Notes: generated by a model not told the origin, from the letters alone. 56,323 nucleotides of DNA from an uncultured Bacteroides sp. (GCF_905207245.1 NZ_CAJLKP010000039.1:1-56323), one strand, 5' to 3'. Shown: positions 1-8,137, numbered from the stretch's first letter. Numbers and translations: made by a program.

Positions 1-1
1 G

Positions 2-1807
2 GCAGACGAGAACGCCCTGCCCGAAGGCAAGTATCCGTTGCAGATTTCCACCATCACGATGGACGTGGAGGCTGGAGAAGCGCAGCCGTGGGGCGCACCG
101 CAAACCCGCGTATCGGAAAACGAGGACGGCACGAGCAGCCAATGGACGAATGGCGACCAGATAGGCGTGCAGATAGGCAACGACACGGACACAGAGACGG
201 GCATATATACCGTGAATGTGGACGGAAGCGGAAACGTCACTTCGCTGACTGCCACGACCCCTGTCTATTGGAAAAGCACGACACGGCAAACCATCTACGC
301 ATGGTATCCCGCAACGGAGGGAACGGTAACGCTTAGTGACCAAAGCAAAGGGCTTGCATACGTGCTGAAAGGTACGGGACAAGGAACCTACAACGATGCA
401 GCCGTGAATTTGACATTCACCCACCAGCTTGCCAAAGTGCGCGTGACGCTGACCGGTGCAAAAGCCGGTGCTATAAATAAAGTAGAGATAAAGGGCTACC
501 CCACTTGCACCAACGATAAGGGCACAGTAACGACAGACGGCAGCCGACAAGACTGGATAACCATGCACTATGACGGCAGCGATGTATGGGAAGCCAACGT
601 GGTGCCCGTCAGCACGGTGGACGGTACAAACCTTATCCGGCTTAACGGCACGACAACCGCCACCATTGACGGCATCACCGGGTTCGTTGCCGGAAAGATG
701 TGCAAGATAGGCCTGACGATATATCAGGCAGGTTCGTTCGTGGTGAGCACCGGCCTTGCCTCCACCGCCACCTATACCTACAACGGCCTCCAGATGCAGA
801 TAGGCACTGAGGAAAGTACAACTCCGCTTTCCACAGTCACCATTTCCGGAGGCAAGGCTTATTTTCCGCCGACGACGTTACAGAGCTTGAAAGCCGGCAG
901 TAAGATTTGGTTTTGCATCCCCCGTGTGGTGAAGTTCTTCCACACACTGACGCAAGCCGAAGTGGACGCTAAAGCACTGACCTTGCCCGACAAGGACGGG
1001 GGCAGCACGCTTCTGAAAGACGGTGATACCTACAAGGCAGGTGACAATTATTATAAGAACAACTGGATTGTTGCTCTGTACATGGGTATCAACAAGTATA
1101 ATGGCACTACCCCGACAGAAACTCCCCTCTACTGGGCTACGGGCAACCTTATCGCCACCAAGACGAATGCAGCAAAAGAGGGCGAGGTTGCCGATTATGA
1201 GACAGCCACGGCTTTCCACATCGCCACCGTCGATGAAACGGCGAAAGAGAGTACAGCTACCCAAACCACTACTCCTTATGATGTCACCCCTACCGTAAGC
1301 GCAACAGACGGCTACGCAGCTTGTGCCCTTGGTTCCCAGTGGAACATGTTCGGTTGGGGCGACGATACGGGTTTGAAGACAAGTCTGGATGACGGTGATT
1401 ACGCCTCTTCCATTACCACTAGCATCAGTGGTACCAGTTATGACATTGCCCGTGCGCAGCTTGGCGGCAGTTGGTATATGCCAGATGATAATGAATTGAA
1501 TGAGATGATTGGCTTGCTTAAAGTCTCTAATGTATGGAATAGAGGGCGTAAAGGCACATATGCCTGTGAGTGTACCACCGTCAATAGTCAGTCTATTACT
1601 ATCACCAACACCCTCTCGTTTCCCGCGGCGGGGTATCGCGGCGGGGATAAGGTGGAGGGCCGTGTCTTCTTCGGCGTCTATTGGAGTGGGTCGGCCTGCG
1701 GTCTGAGCGACGCGTACTACTTGTACTTCTCCTATGACGGCAAAGTAGTCAGCAGGGGCAGCAACTACCGCTACTTCGGTCAGTCGGTGCGCCCCGTCTC
1801 AGAATAA
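2..1807 (+). CDS. Fimbrillin-family surface protein with lectin-like C-terminus (5' end outside window)
   Basis: The frame is open from base 2, so the N-terminus and signal peptide lie outside the window; about 601 residues are visible. The first part (TRVSENEDG, then W-TNGDQIGV, YWKSTT, IYAWYPATEG) has the fimbrillin/Mfa-like pattern of Bacteroidales pilus and surface adhesins. The last 120 residues (GGSWYMPDDNELNEMI, SFPAAGYRG, YWSGSA, a final GQSVRPVSE) resemble the FISUMP/formylglycine-enzyme/C-type-lectin fold, usually a ligand-binding tip. Known: such proteins are exported lipoproteins of type V pili or related structures. Inferred: surface adhesin. The C-terminal 60 codons are poor in A and rich in NNC codons, as in retroelement-diversified proteins (see findings). 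Family is fairly sure, exact role is not. Confidence 0.75.
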   Translation, partial: ADENALPEGKYPLQISTITMDVEAGEAQPWGAPQTRVSENEDGTSSQWTNGDQIGVQIGNDTDTETGIYTVNVDGSGNVTSLTATTPVYWKSTTRQTIYAWYPATEGTVTLSDQSKGLAYVLKGTGQGTYNDAAVNLTFTHQLAKVRVTLTGAKAGAINKVEIKGYPTCTNDKGTVTTDGSRQDWITMHYDGSDVWEANVVPVSTVDGTNLIRLNGTTTATIDGITGFVAGKMCKIGLTIYQAGSFVVSTGLASTATYTYNGLQMQIGTEESTTPLSTVTISGGKAYFPPTTLQSLKAGSKIWFCIPRVVKFFHTLTQAEVDAKALTLPDKDGGSTLLKDGDTYKAGDNYYKNNWIVALYMGINKYNGTTPTETPLYWATGNLIATKTNAAKEGEVADYETATAFHIATVDETAKESTATQTTTPYDVTPTVSATDGYAACALGSQWNMFGWGDDTGLKTSLDDGDYASSITTSISGTSYDIARAQLGGSWYMPDDNELNEMIGLLKVSNVWNRGRKGTYACECTTVNSQSITITNTLSFPAAGYRGGDKVEGRVFFGVYWSGSACGLSDAYYLYFSYDGKVVSRGSNYRYFGQSVRPVSE

Positions 1808-1808
1808 A

Positions 1809-1825
1809 GGCGGCCTTGTGCCGCC
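1809..1825. other. GC-rich hairpin directly after the fimbrillin stop
   Basis: Inverted repeat GGCGGC, loop CTTGT, GCCGCC, beginning one base after the TAA. There is no following T-run, so it is a weak candidate for intrinsic termination. A short hairpin just past a variable region is also a feature of retroelement target sites. Confidence 0.5.
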
Positions 1826-1915
1826 GCTTAGAAGACTTAACCCCGTCGCAGCGGAGATTGTAAGGAATTATCGCACTCTCCGGCGCCCCCGCAAACTCCC
1901 TGCGCACGGAGCAAA

Positions 1916-2003
1916 AAATACGACGTGACGGAGTTAAAACTGCGACACGTTCCATTTTCAACTGCGACACGTCGCATTTTTAACCGCGACGTGTCGCATT
2001 TTC
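1916..2003. repeat. 22-bp periodic degenerate array 1 (4 units)
   Basis: Units at 1916-1937 (degenerate), 1938-1959, 1960-1981 and 1982-2003, each exactly 22 bp. Units 2-4 share AAC-YGCGAC-(AC/GT)-GT-TTTT. The core TGCGAC-AC-GTCGCA is palindromic in unit 3, and unit 4 carries the compensating form GCGAC-GT-GTCGC. The array lies between the fimbrillin and HU genes, in 270 bp that otherwise hold only the hairpin and the leader of the HU gene. Confidence 0.8.
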
Positions 2004-2077
2004 CACCCCCTCCAGAAGTGCTTCTGACGGGGGTATATCGTATAAATCACCAGTATTAACCCTAAAAATTAAACCGT

Positions 2078-2575
2078 ATGGCTAAATTTAGATTTGTAAA
2101 GAAAAGTAAACCAAACGTGAAGGACGACCCGGGCAAGTGGTACGCCTCTCCCACAGTGACCAACCGGCTGAACACCTCCACCGTGTGCCGCGCCGTGACG
2201 CGCAACACCACCGTGGCTCCCACCGAACTGGAATCCAGCTTCAACCTCGTGTGCGACGGCGTTCCCCCGCAGCTCCAGCAGGGCAACAGCGTGCAGCTGG
2301 GCAAGCTCGGCACCATCCGCCTCTCCTTCGGCAGCGTGGGCGTGGACAACCTCAAGGACTTCAACGCCGCCTCGATGATAAAGAACGTCAAGGTCATCTT
2401 CACCCCCAGCAAGGAGCTGATGTCCGCCATCAAGGACGGCCTCACCTTCGAGAACGCCGGCGTGGTGGACGAGGGCTTCACCTACGCCACCACCCGCGCC
2501 TATCTGGAGGCCAAGGGACAGGGCGGCACAGGCTCCGGCTCTGACGGAGGCCTGGAAGAGAATCCGCTGGGATAA
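2078..2575 (+). CDS. HU-like DNA-binding protein (Bacteroides long form)
   Basis: 165 residues starting MAKFRFVKKSKPN, with KWYASPTVTNRLNTSTVCRAVTRNTT, an LGKLGTIRLSFG segment and a Gly/Ser-rich tail. This is the longer HU/IHF-like family abundant in Bacteroidales (HU-HIG type), about twice the size of classical HU. Expected role: nucleoid-associated DNA binding and bending; some paralogues sit beside surface-polysaccharide or mobile loci. The high-GC codons with C in third position (many GCC, AAC, CTC) differ from the following AT-richer genes. It follows array 1 and looks monocistronic. The family call is good; the DNA target is unknown. Confidence 0.8.
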   Translation: MAKFRFVKKSKPNVKDDPGKWYASPTVTNRLNTSTVCRAVTRNTTVAPTELESSFNLVCDGVPPQLQQGNSVQLGKLGTIRLSFGSVGVDNLKDFNAASMIKNVKVIFTPSKELMSAIKDGLTFENAGVVDEGFTYATTRAYLEAKGQGGTGSGSDGGLEENPLG

Positions 2576-2650
2576 GGCGGAGGCAAGTACGGGGAGTGAG
2601 TCGGGCAGGAAATAAAGACGCTACTATTTGGAGGCAAAAGAAAAACAGCC

Positions 2651-2659
2651 TATCTTTGC
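2651..2659 (+). promoter_or_regulatory. -7 box of the antitoxin/GNAT pair
   Basis: TATCTTTGC matches the Bacteroidota -7 consensus TAnnTTTG and lies 33 bp before the start at 2692; an AAGGAGG ribosome site follows at about 2677. Confidence 0.65.
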
Positions 2660-2691
2660 CCCTGTAAATCAACTGAAAGGAGGAAAAACGT

Positions 2692-2844
2692 ATGGCAAGA
2701 CCCATCAAAGAAACCCCGATACTCTACGGGGAAGACGCCCGCCGCTTTTTGGAACGGATGAAGAATCCGCCCAAAGAGACGAAGGAAGAAAGAAAAAGAC
2801 GTCTGGAAGACTATGAGACTGCAATGAAAATGCTGAAGGTATAA
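2692..2844 (+). CDS. Small antitoxin-like protein (50 aa)
   Basis: ATG at 2692 follows an AGGAGG-type ribosome site, and the product is 50 residues (MARPIKETPILYGEDARRFLE...). It is strongly charged, with a Lys/Arg/Glu helix in the second half and no membrane segment. It ends 7 bp before a GNAT acetyltransferase gene, the arrangement of type II GNAT toxin-antitoxin pairs (TacAT-like). Inferred: antitoxin that binds the acetyltransferase and represses its own promoter. No recognisable ribbon-helix-helix is visible, so the family is uncertain. It appears intact although its partner is broken. Confidence 0.55.
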   Translation: MARPIKETPILYGEDARRFLERMKNPPKETKEERKRRLEDYETAMKMLKV

Positions 2845-2851
2845 ACACAGT

Positions 2852-3383
2852 ATGGAGCAGCAGATTAGAAAATACCTTTTATCTGCGTATGATATACGCA
2901 GGCTTGGTAAAAAGGAATCAATAGAATCGTTCGACTGCGGTGACGCGGATCTGAACGATTTTATTTTGAAGGAATCTTCCCTTTATCGGCAAGCCTTGTT
3001 GGCGGTGAGCTACGTGATGGAAAACAAGCAGGACAGGCAGGATGTTTCCGCTTATTTCAGCCTGGCAAACGACAAGGTTTCATTGAACGACTTTGAGAGC
3101 AAGACGGAATTTAACCGGTTCCGGAAGCACAAGTTTGTCAATGAGAAGCGGCTGAAGAGCTATCCTGCCGTGAAGATTTGCCGTTTAGGGGGTGATTCAT
3201 CCATGAAAGGGCAGTCTGTAGGGACTTTTCTTCTTAATTTCATCAAGAGATGCCTATGCCGGCGCCATTCCTTTCTATCTGAAGAACGGCTTTGTCCCCT
3301 TGAATGAAGAGGATGCCGATTCGGACACCCGCCTGTTATATTTCGATTTGGAAACAATTGCGGAGGATGAACCGGAAGCATAA
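2852..3383 (+). pseudogene. GNAT N-acetyltransferase, internal deletion and frameshift
   Basis: Frame 1 reads 115-120 residues of a GNAT protein (IESFDCGDADLNDF, SLANDKVSL, AVKICRLGGDSSMKGQSVG) including the acetyl-CoA loop KGQSVG. After NFIK, at about 3247, homology continues in another frame as DAYAGAIPFYLKNGFVPLNEED to a stop at 3381-3383. The GNAT stretch between these parts, normally some 20 residues, is missing, so the gene has a small internal deletion that also shifts frame. With the 50-aa upstream ORF it would have formed a toxin-antitoxin-like pair in which the toxin acetylates aminoacyl-tRNA. Family is clear; inactivation is seen directly. Confidence 0.75.
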
Positions 3384-3538
3384 AGGACGAAGCATCCGGG
3401 GAGTTCTTTTGCACCGGTTCCTGTAGGAGGAAGGCTACTGCTTTAGATTTTGGCTATTTCGCCCCCTCCGCACCGCGAAGCGGGGCGCATCCGCCCACTA
3501 TCAAATACAAAGTATTGTTATAACTCAGAACTATTTAT

Positions 3539-3547
3539 TATATTTGC
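3539..3547 (+). promoter_or_regulatory. -7 box of the ATPase pseudogene
   Basis: TATATTTGC fits TAnnTTTG, 42 bp before the start at 3590. The preceding 3384-3530 shows only a GC-rich inverted stretch (CCGCACCGCGAAGCGGGGCG) and no gene. Confidence 0.55.
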
Positions 3548-3589
3548 ATTGCGTAAAAATAGGCATTCCACTGCGTAAAATGTAACAGT

Positions 3590-4647
3590 ATGTATAAAAG
3601 GACAGAATATCAGGTGATTAAAGGTAGGCTTGAAGAACAACGAAGGTTTATTCAGGTTGTGATGGGAGCTCGTCAGATTGGGAAATCGACCGTTGTCAAG
3701 CAGGTGCTTAAAGATTTGAATGCTCCTTATCAGTTTTTTTCTGCCGATAATGTTCCGGCTACGAACAGTGCTTGGATTTCTAATTGTTGGGCAGCAGTTC
3801 GCAGTTTGAAAGAGAGCAAAGAACAGGAAAGTATTATTCTTGTTATCGATGAGATACAGAAGATTGCCAATTGGAGCGAAGTGGTTAAGAAAGAATGGGA
3901 TGATGATACATTCTATGACCGTAACATCAAGGGTTAGATCAATATTTGTTCTATGGAGGTTATCCCGGTGCTGCATCTTTGATTGATGACGATGACCGTT
4001 TTCAGCAATATATCCAATCATCCATAATCGAGGCAACTATCAATAAAGATATTTTAATGGATACCCCCATAAGTAAACCGGCTCTACTTCGTCAGACATT
4101 TGAATTGGGAGCAGCTTATTCAGGAGAGGTGCTTTCTTTGAATAAGATGTTAGGCTCACTCCAAGACGCAGGCAATACGGCTACATTGGCCGGATATATC
4201 AATTTGTTAGATGAGAGCGGATTGCTCGGTGGACTTCAGAAATTTAGTATCGATACGGCAAGGCGAAAAGCAAGTATTCCCAAATTGCAAGTTTATAACA
4301 ACGCTTTGAAGATGGTATTTAGCCCTTTCACTTTTGAACAAGCAATTCTTGATCGTAAAGCATGGGGGCATATCTTTGAATCGGGTATTGGAGCTTATCT
4401 TATCAGCCAAGCATTTACCCATCGCTTTGAAGTGTTCTACTGGCGTGAACGTAATGACGAGGTAGATTTCATTCTCCGTAAAAAGGGGGCAGTGGTAGCA
4501 ATAGAAGTCAAGAGTAATGCGGAGAAAAGAACAGAAGGTTTGGATAAATTCAGACAGCTGTTTAATCCCCAATCATCCTTTATTGTAGGTGATGGTGGCA
4601 TCGGGGTTGAAGATTTTCTATCGATAGATATTAGGAAGCTATTTTAA
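3590..4647 (+). pseudogene. AAA_14/DUF4143 ATPase, broken by internal deletion
   Basis: The N-terminal part has a Walker A (GARQIGKST, about residues 26-34) and a Walker B (IILVIDEIQKI), then runs into TAG at 3935. Homology resumes one frame over from about 3931 (GLDQYLFYGGYPG) and continues to 4647 through the DUF4143 nuclease-like half (EVDFILRKKGAVVAIEVKS). In intact relatives about 35-40 residues, including the sensor-1 strand, sit between NIK and LDQY; here they are gone. These archaeal-type ATPases are often linked to defence or DNA processing, but their role is unproven. Confidence 0.75.
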
Positions 4648-4760
4648 ACAGCTATGGAATAAAAATGAGAATTGGTCTTTTCTTCGGTAATCCGTCTATC
4701 GCCCGCCCGCAAAAAGCGTTGTACTTTTGTATCAGAAAAAAACACTGATAACAGAAAGTC

Positions 4761-4993
4761 ATGGAAAAGATAACTTTAGGAAACAGCGACCTCCACGTGT
4801 CCCGCATCTGCCTGGGCTGCATGGGTTTCGGCAATGCTGCGACCGGTCAGCACAGATGGACGGCGCGGTGCGTGCGGTAGACTTGAAGCTGACGGCAGAT
4901 GAAATTACTTATCTGGAAGAGCCCTATGTACCGCACGCATTAGTAGGCATCATGGCGCAGAATGGCAAACAAAAAGCAGGGAATGTAGTCTGA
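4761..4993 (+). pseudogene. Aldo-keto reductase reduced to its two ends
   Basis: Starts MEKITLGNSDLHVSRICLGCMGFG, the start of a YajO/Tas-type aldo-keto reductase of about 320 residues. At about residue 34 the frame breaks, and the true C-terminus (GAVRAVDLKLTADEI, EEPYVPHALVG) follows in another frame to a stop at 4991-4993. Roughly 250 codons, including the whole catalytic barrel, are missing. A -7 box TACTTTTGT lies at 4722-4730. Confidence 0.8.
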
Positions 4994-5023
4994 AAAGGCA
5001 GGGCAAATAAAGTAATGTACGGA

Positions 5024-5647
5024 TTACCGTACAAAACTTGTCGTTATCCGCTCTTCCTTTTCCGGAACAGGCTGCCCTCCTTGCCCGATATTCTTCAGCA
5101 GCCATGCCATGTTTCTGCCAAGCACGCGCATGGTCTGCAAACCTTCGGCATCCTGCAACGCTTCACCGGGAAGACAGCCATGCACGCTGTTCCAATATTG
5201 GGAAGAAACCACAGGCATATTATTGATGGTAAAGTACTTGTTCAGACGGTCGAACACGGCACTTGCACCGCCACGGCGGCACACGGCGACGGCAGCCGCG
5301 GGCTTGTACTGCAACATCCCTCCGCAAGAGTAGAACACACGATCCAGCAGCGCACAGAGCGAACCGTTCGGCCCGGCATAGTAGGTGGGCGAGCCGACAA
5401 TCAGTCCGTCGACACCTTCTTCCAGTTTTTCACGGATTGCATTGTAAAGTTCATCCTTAAAGACACACCTGCCCAGTTCGGCACACTTGTTGCAAGCGAT
5501 GCAGCCCTGCACTGCTTTTGTTCCGACAGACACTATTTCCGTTTCTACGCCATTGGCTTCCAATGCTGAAGCCACTTCCGACAAGGCAATGTACGTATTC
5601 CCGTCCTTTCGGGGACTGCCGTTAATCAATAAAACTTTCTTCTTCAT
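5024..5647 (-). CDS. NADPH-dependent FMN reductase / flavodoxin-fold protein
   Basis: The start at 5647 gives MKKKVLLINGSPRKDGNTYIAL, the FMN phosphate-binding loop of the NADPH-dependent FMN reductase/iron-sulfur flavoprotein family; longer starts run into the promoter. 207 residues. IGCNKCAELGRCVFKDE carries a CxxC plus nearby Cys, as in multimeric flavodoxin WrbA-like/ISF proteins, and GSPTYYAGPNGSLCALLDR is the second flavin-contacting loop. Expected: cytosolic FMN-dependent reductase for quinones or nitro compounds. It is divergent from the PNPOx-fold gene at 5803. Confidence 0.8.
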   Translation of the reverse strand: MKKKVLLINGSPRKDGNTYIALSEVASALEANGVETEIVSVGTKAVQGCIACNKCAELGRCVFKDELYNAIREKLEEGVDGLIVGSPTYYAGPNGSLCALLDRVFYSCGGMLQYKPAAAVAVCRRGGASAVFDRLNKYFTINNMPVVSSQYWNSVHGCLPGEALQDAEGLQTMRVLGRNMAWLLKNIGQGGQPVPEKEERITTSFVR

Positions 5648-5682
5648 ATTTATTCTAGTTATGATGACCTGTATTTGAAGGT

Positions 5683-5691
5683 GCAAAGATA
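5683..5691 (-). promoter_or_regulatory. -7 box of the FMN reductase gene
   Basis: The minus strand reads TATCTTTGC (plus-strand GCAAAGATA), 36 bp upstream of the start at 5647. Confidence 0.6.
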
Positions 5692-5718
5692 CAACTTTAC
5701 CAGTGCCATGAATGTTTT

Positions 5719-5732
5719 TTATCAAATGATAA
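5719..5732. promoter_or_regulatory. Palindrome between divergent flavoprotein genes
   Basis: TTATCA-AA-TGATAA is a perfect 6-bp inverted repeat midway between the two -7 boxes (5683-5691 minus, 5755-5763 plus), where a dimeric repressor could act on both genes. No regulator gene is adjacent on this side. Confidence 0.4.
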
Positions 5733-5754
5733 GTATTGAACAGCGCAAAAGACT

Positions 5755-5763
5755 TAATTTTGC
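5755..5763 (+). promoter_or_regulatory. -7 box of the PNPOx-fold gene
   Basis: TAATTTTGC fits TAnnTTTG, 40 bp before the start at 5803. Confidence 0.55.
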
Positions 5764-5802
5764 AGCGTTTTATCAGTTATGGTTTAACCGTAGAATAAGA
5801 AT

Positions 5803-6291
5803 ATGTTTAAAGAAATGCGTAGAAAACGCCAACAACTTTCCACAGAGGAATGTGTGGCTGTTCTTGAGAAAATGACATCGGGTGTATTGGCTCTCAATGA
5901 AGAAAATGGATACCCATACGCCGTTCCGTTAAGTTACGTTTATGCGGATAACAAAATCTATTTCCACAGTGCAGTAAAAGGGCATAAAATAGATTTGTTG
6001 AAAGAAAACTGCAACGTTTCATTTTGTGTAATCGGTCAAGATTGTATCGTTCCGGAAGAATTTACAACCTATTTCCGAAGTGTGATTGTATTCGGCAAGA
6101 CTCGTATTCTGACAGATGAGAAAGAAAAGATGTCGGCATTACGGAAGTTGGGAGAGAAATATTCGTCAGACAATCCCGAAGGACTATCGGAGGAGATACA
6201 TAAAGGGTTCAATCATTTACTTATGGTTGAAATCGCCATTGAACACATGACAGGAAAAGAATCCATTGAGTTGGTGCGGGCAAAAGAATAG
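5803..6291 (+). CDS. Pyridoxamine 5'-phosphate oxidase-fold flavoprotein (NimA-related family)
   Basis: 162 residues, MFKEMRRKRQQLSTEECVAVL followed by GVLALNEENGYPYAVPLSYVY, IYFHSAVKGHKIDLL and NVSFCVIG. This layout (MR-MRR start, GYPY-VPL, FH-A--GHK) is typical of the split-barrel FMN-binding family that includes the 5-nitroimidazole reductases NimA-K. FMN is expected between two subunits. Substrate is not predictable; many family members have nothing to do with nitroimidazole resistance, so no nim symbol is given. The stop overlaps the PAP2 remnant. Confidence 0.75.
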   Translation: MFKEMRRKRQQLSTEECVAVLEKMTSGVLALNEENGYPYAVPLSYVYADNKIYFHSAVKGHKIDLLKENCNVSFCVIGQDCIVPEEFTTYFRSVIVFGKTRILTDEKEKMSALRKLGEKYSSDNPEGLSEEIHKGFNHLLMVEIAIEHMTGKESIELVRAKE

Positions 6292-6293
6292 TG

Positions 6294-6533
6294 CAAGATG
6301 GATACTATGCCGTAGCCGACGGCACCGGATTCTTCCGCATGTACAACAACCGCCATTGGCTGACGGACGTCATCACCGGCGCAGGCATCGGCATACTGAG
6401 CGTACAGGCGGCGTACTGGCTTTACCCCGTTATCTCAAAGACATTTTTTCATAAGCAGTATTTGAAGAACACCTATATCACTCCGTATCTGTCGGTACGG
6501 GAGAAAGGGGTGTCGTGCCGGATTGTCTTCTGA
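6294..6533 (+). pseudogene. PAP2 phosphatase, C-terminal fragment only
   Basis: The frame holds AVADGTGFFRMYNNRHWLTDVITGAGIGIL, the last conserved block of PAP2-superfamily membrane phosphatases (R, then NNRHW-D with the catalytic His and Asp), followed by YWLYPVISK. The upstream two thirds of the protein, with signal, earlier membrane helices and the KxxxxxxRP and SGH motifs, are absent. The fragment abuts the stop of the previous gene with no ribosome site of its own, so it is read as a deletion remnant. Confidence 0.65.
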
Positions 6534-6621
6534 TTTAGTAGTATAAATACTGAATCATTCAATCTTTTATCCGAAGTAAAGTTTGAGCCTCATAACAAAG
6601 TGTACTCTATAAAAATCATCG

Positions 6622-6630
6622 TACCTTTGT
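6622..6630 (+). promoter_or_regulatory. -7 box of the AraC gene at 6654
   Basis: TACCTTTGT fits TAnnTTTG, 24 bp before the start. A GGAG ribosome site lies just before the ATG. Confidence 0.55.
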
Positions 6631-6653
6631 AGAAAGAAATCAGGAGATAAATT

Positions 6654-7466
6654 ATGGAACGACAAGATGTTTTCAACTGCTCGAACGTATTCATATCGAG
6701 CTTTTTCACCGATGACCGCGACTGTGCGCACTGCAATCGCGAGCATACCCTTATCTATATCTATTCCGGCGAACTGGAAATAACCGAACGTGGACGGAAA
6801 ACGATTCTGCATCCGGGAGATTGTGCTTTCATGCGCCGCGACAACCGCCTATGGCTGCAAAAACGGGTGAAAGAAAATGTTCCTTACCGTTCCATTGTCC
6901 TGAAATTCTCGCGCGACTTTCTGCGGGAATTCTATCAGACACTCAATCACAAGGATATACCCGTGGATGCCAAACGTGACAAAAGTAGTCTTTATGTCCT
7001 GCCGGAAAACCGGCTCGACGTCCGCAGTCTGTTTGAATCGGTCATTCCCTATTTCGATGCAGAGACAAAGCCGTCGGAGGAAATTCTCAAGCTGAAAATG
7101 ACGGAAGGGGTATATGCTATATTGAATACCGATTTGAACCTCTATGCCTCGCTGTTCGACTTTATCGATCCGTGGAAAATTGATATTCTGGACTTTCTTG
7201 AGAAGAATTACAAGGAAGACTTGTCCATGCGGGAAATAGCTTCTTATACAGGACGCAGCCTCTCTACCTTCAAGCGCGACTTCAAGCAATGCAGTGACCT
7301 TACACCGCAGAAATGGCTCATACAGCGACGGCTTGCGTCCGCACACGAACTGATAAAGAAAGGCGGCCGCAAAGTGTCGGAAGTCTGTTTCGATGTGGGA
7401 TTCAAGAATTTATCGCACTTCTCGAAGATTTATAAGGAGACATACGGGGTGGCACCGACAAGGTGA
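6654..7466 (+). CDS. AraC-family transcriptional regulator
   Basis: 270 residues. The N-terminal half has a cupin-type sensor pattern (HTLIYIYSGELEITERGRKTILHPGDCAFMRRDN). The C-terminal 100 residues hold two helix-turn-helix motifs (MREIASYTGRSLSTFKRDFKQ and VSEVCFDVGFKNLSHFSKIYKETYGVAP). It is followed in the same direction by the acetyltransferase and AKR genes, which it may activate; these have their own -7 box at 7523. Its sequence differs from both AraC subfamilies found further right. Confidence 0.88.
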   Translation: MERQDVFNCSNVFISSFFTDDRDCAHCNREHTLIYIYSGELEITERGRKTILHPGDCAFMRRDNRLWLQKRVKENVPYRSIVLKFSRDFLREFYQTLNHKDIPVDAKRDKSSLYVLPENRLDVRSLFESVIPYFDAETKPSEEILKLKMTEGVYAILNTDLNLYASLFDFIDPWKIDILDFLEKNYKEDLSMREIASYTGRSLSTFKRDFKQCSDLTPQKWLIQRRLASAHELIKKGGRKVSEVCFDVGFKNLSHFSKIYKETYGVAPTR

Positions 7467-7522
7467 GCTTCTGAGCAAAGCAACATGGGCTGCACAGCAA
7501 AGCGGAACTAAAAGAGGCCGCC

Positions 7523-7531
7523 TATCTTTGC
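7523..7531 (+). promoter_or_regulatory. -7 box of the acetyltransferase-AKR operon
   Basis: TATCTTTGC fits TAnnTTTG, 25 bp before the start at 7556. Confidence 0.6.
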
Positions 7532-7555
7532 AGGCAGAACATTAAAACACTACGT

Positions 7556-8128
7556 ATGATGAATGATATTTTTGCAAAAGACCTCAGCGGTGAGTTGGTT
7601 TCTCCGGACGAACCGGGATATGATGAATTGATTGCCGATATCTTCGCCACGATGAAGACGGCAACGGAAATGAACACAGGCTATCGCACGCCCGAAGAAG
7701 TGCATGAATACATGGACCTGATACTGGGCAAGCCGCTCGAAAAAAGTACCACTGTCCTGCCTCCCCTGTACATTGACTACGGCAAACCCGTAACCATCGG
7801 AAAAAGATGCTTCATACAGCAATGCTGCACGTTCTTCGGACGAGGCGGCATCACTATCGGCGATGATGTGTTTATCGGACCGAAAGTGAACTTGATTACC
7901 ATTAACCACGACCCGAATCCGGAGAACCGCAGTGCCACGTATGGCCGCCCCATAGTGATAGAGGACAAAGTATGGATTGGCATCAATACCACGATACTTC
8001 CGGGCGTAAAGATTGGCTATGGGGCAATCATCGGCGCAGGAAGCGTGGTGACGAGGGATGTTCCCGCAATGAGCATCGTGGCAGGCAATCCGGCACGTAT
8101 CATCAAACAGATAGAGGTAAATAAATAA
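7556..8128 (+). CDS. Left-handed beta-helix O-acetyltransferase (maltose/galactoside acetyltransferase-like)
   Basis: 190 residues. After an N-terminal helical cap (TATEMNTGYRTPEEVHEYMD) come hexapeptide-repeat turns (GKRCFIQQCCTFFGRGGITIGDDVFIGP, VWIGINTTILPGVKIGYGAIIGAGSVVTRDVPAMSIVAGNPARIIK). The His in LITINHDPNPENR sits where LacA/Maa enzymes carry the catalytic His. It transfers acetyl from acetyl-CoA to a sugar or similar hydroxyl in the cytosol. The stop is 9 bp before the AKR start, so the two form an operon. A paralogue was at 10601-12501 and is now broken. Confidence 0.87.
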   Translation: MMNDIFAKDLSGELVSPDEPGYDELIADIFATMKTATEMNTGYRTPEEVHEYMDLILGKPLEKSTTVLPPLYIDYGKPVTIGKRCFIQQCCTFFGRGGITIGDDVFIGPKVNLITINHDPNPENRSATYGRPIVIEDKVWIGINTTILPGVKIGYGAIIGAGSVVTRDVPAMSIVAGNPARIIKQIEVNK

Positions 8129-8137
8129 GAATCAATT

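Noticed and set aside
2..2575. Integrative conjugative element edge
   Set aside because: Fimbrillin and HU-like genes can occur on such elements, but no integrase, tra, mob or attachment-site repeat is visible.
4685..4691. Class 2 half-site CGGTAAT before the AKR pseudogene at 4761
   Set aside because: It sits at the right 39-nt offset, but the second half-site 21 bp away is absent, so a chance match cannot be excluded.
5803..6291. Naming the PNPOx-fold gene a nim nitroimidazole-resistance gene
   Set aside because: Only family-level resemblance is visible; many relatives have no such activity and no upstream IS promoter is present.
7475..7503. Direct repeat GCAAAGC upstream of the acetyltransferase at 7556
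   Set aside because: Spacing is 22, not 21, the offset to the -7 box differs, and there is only one example.
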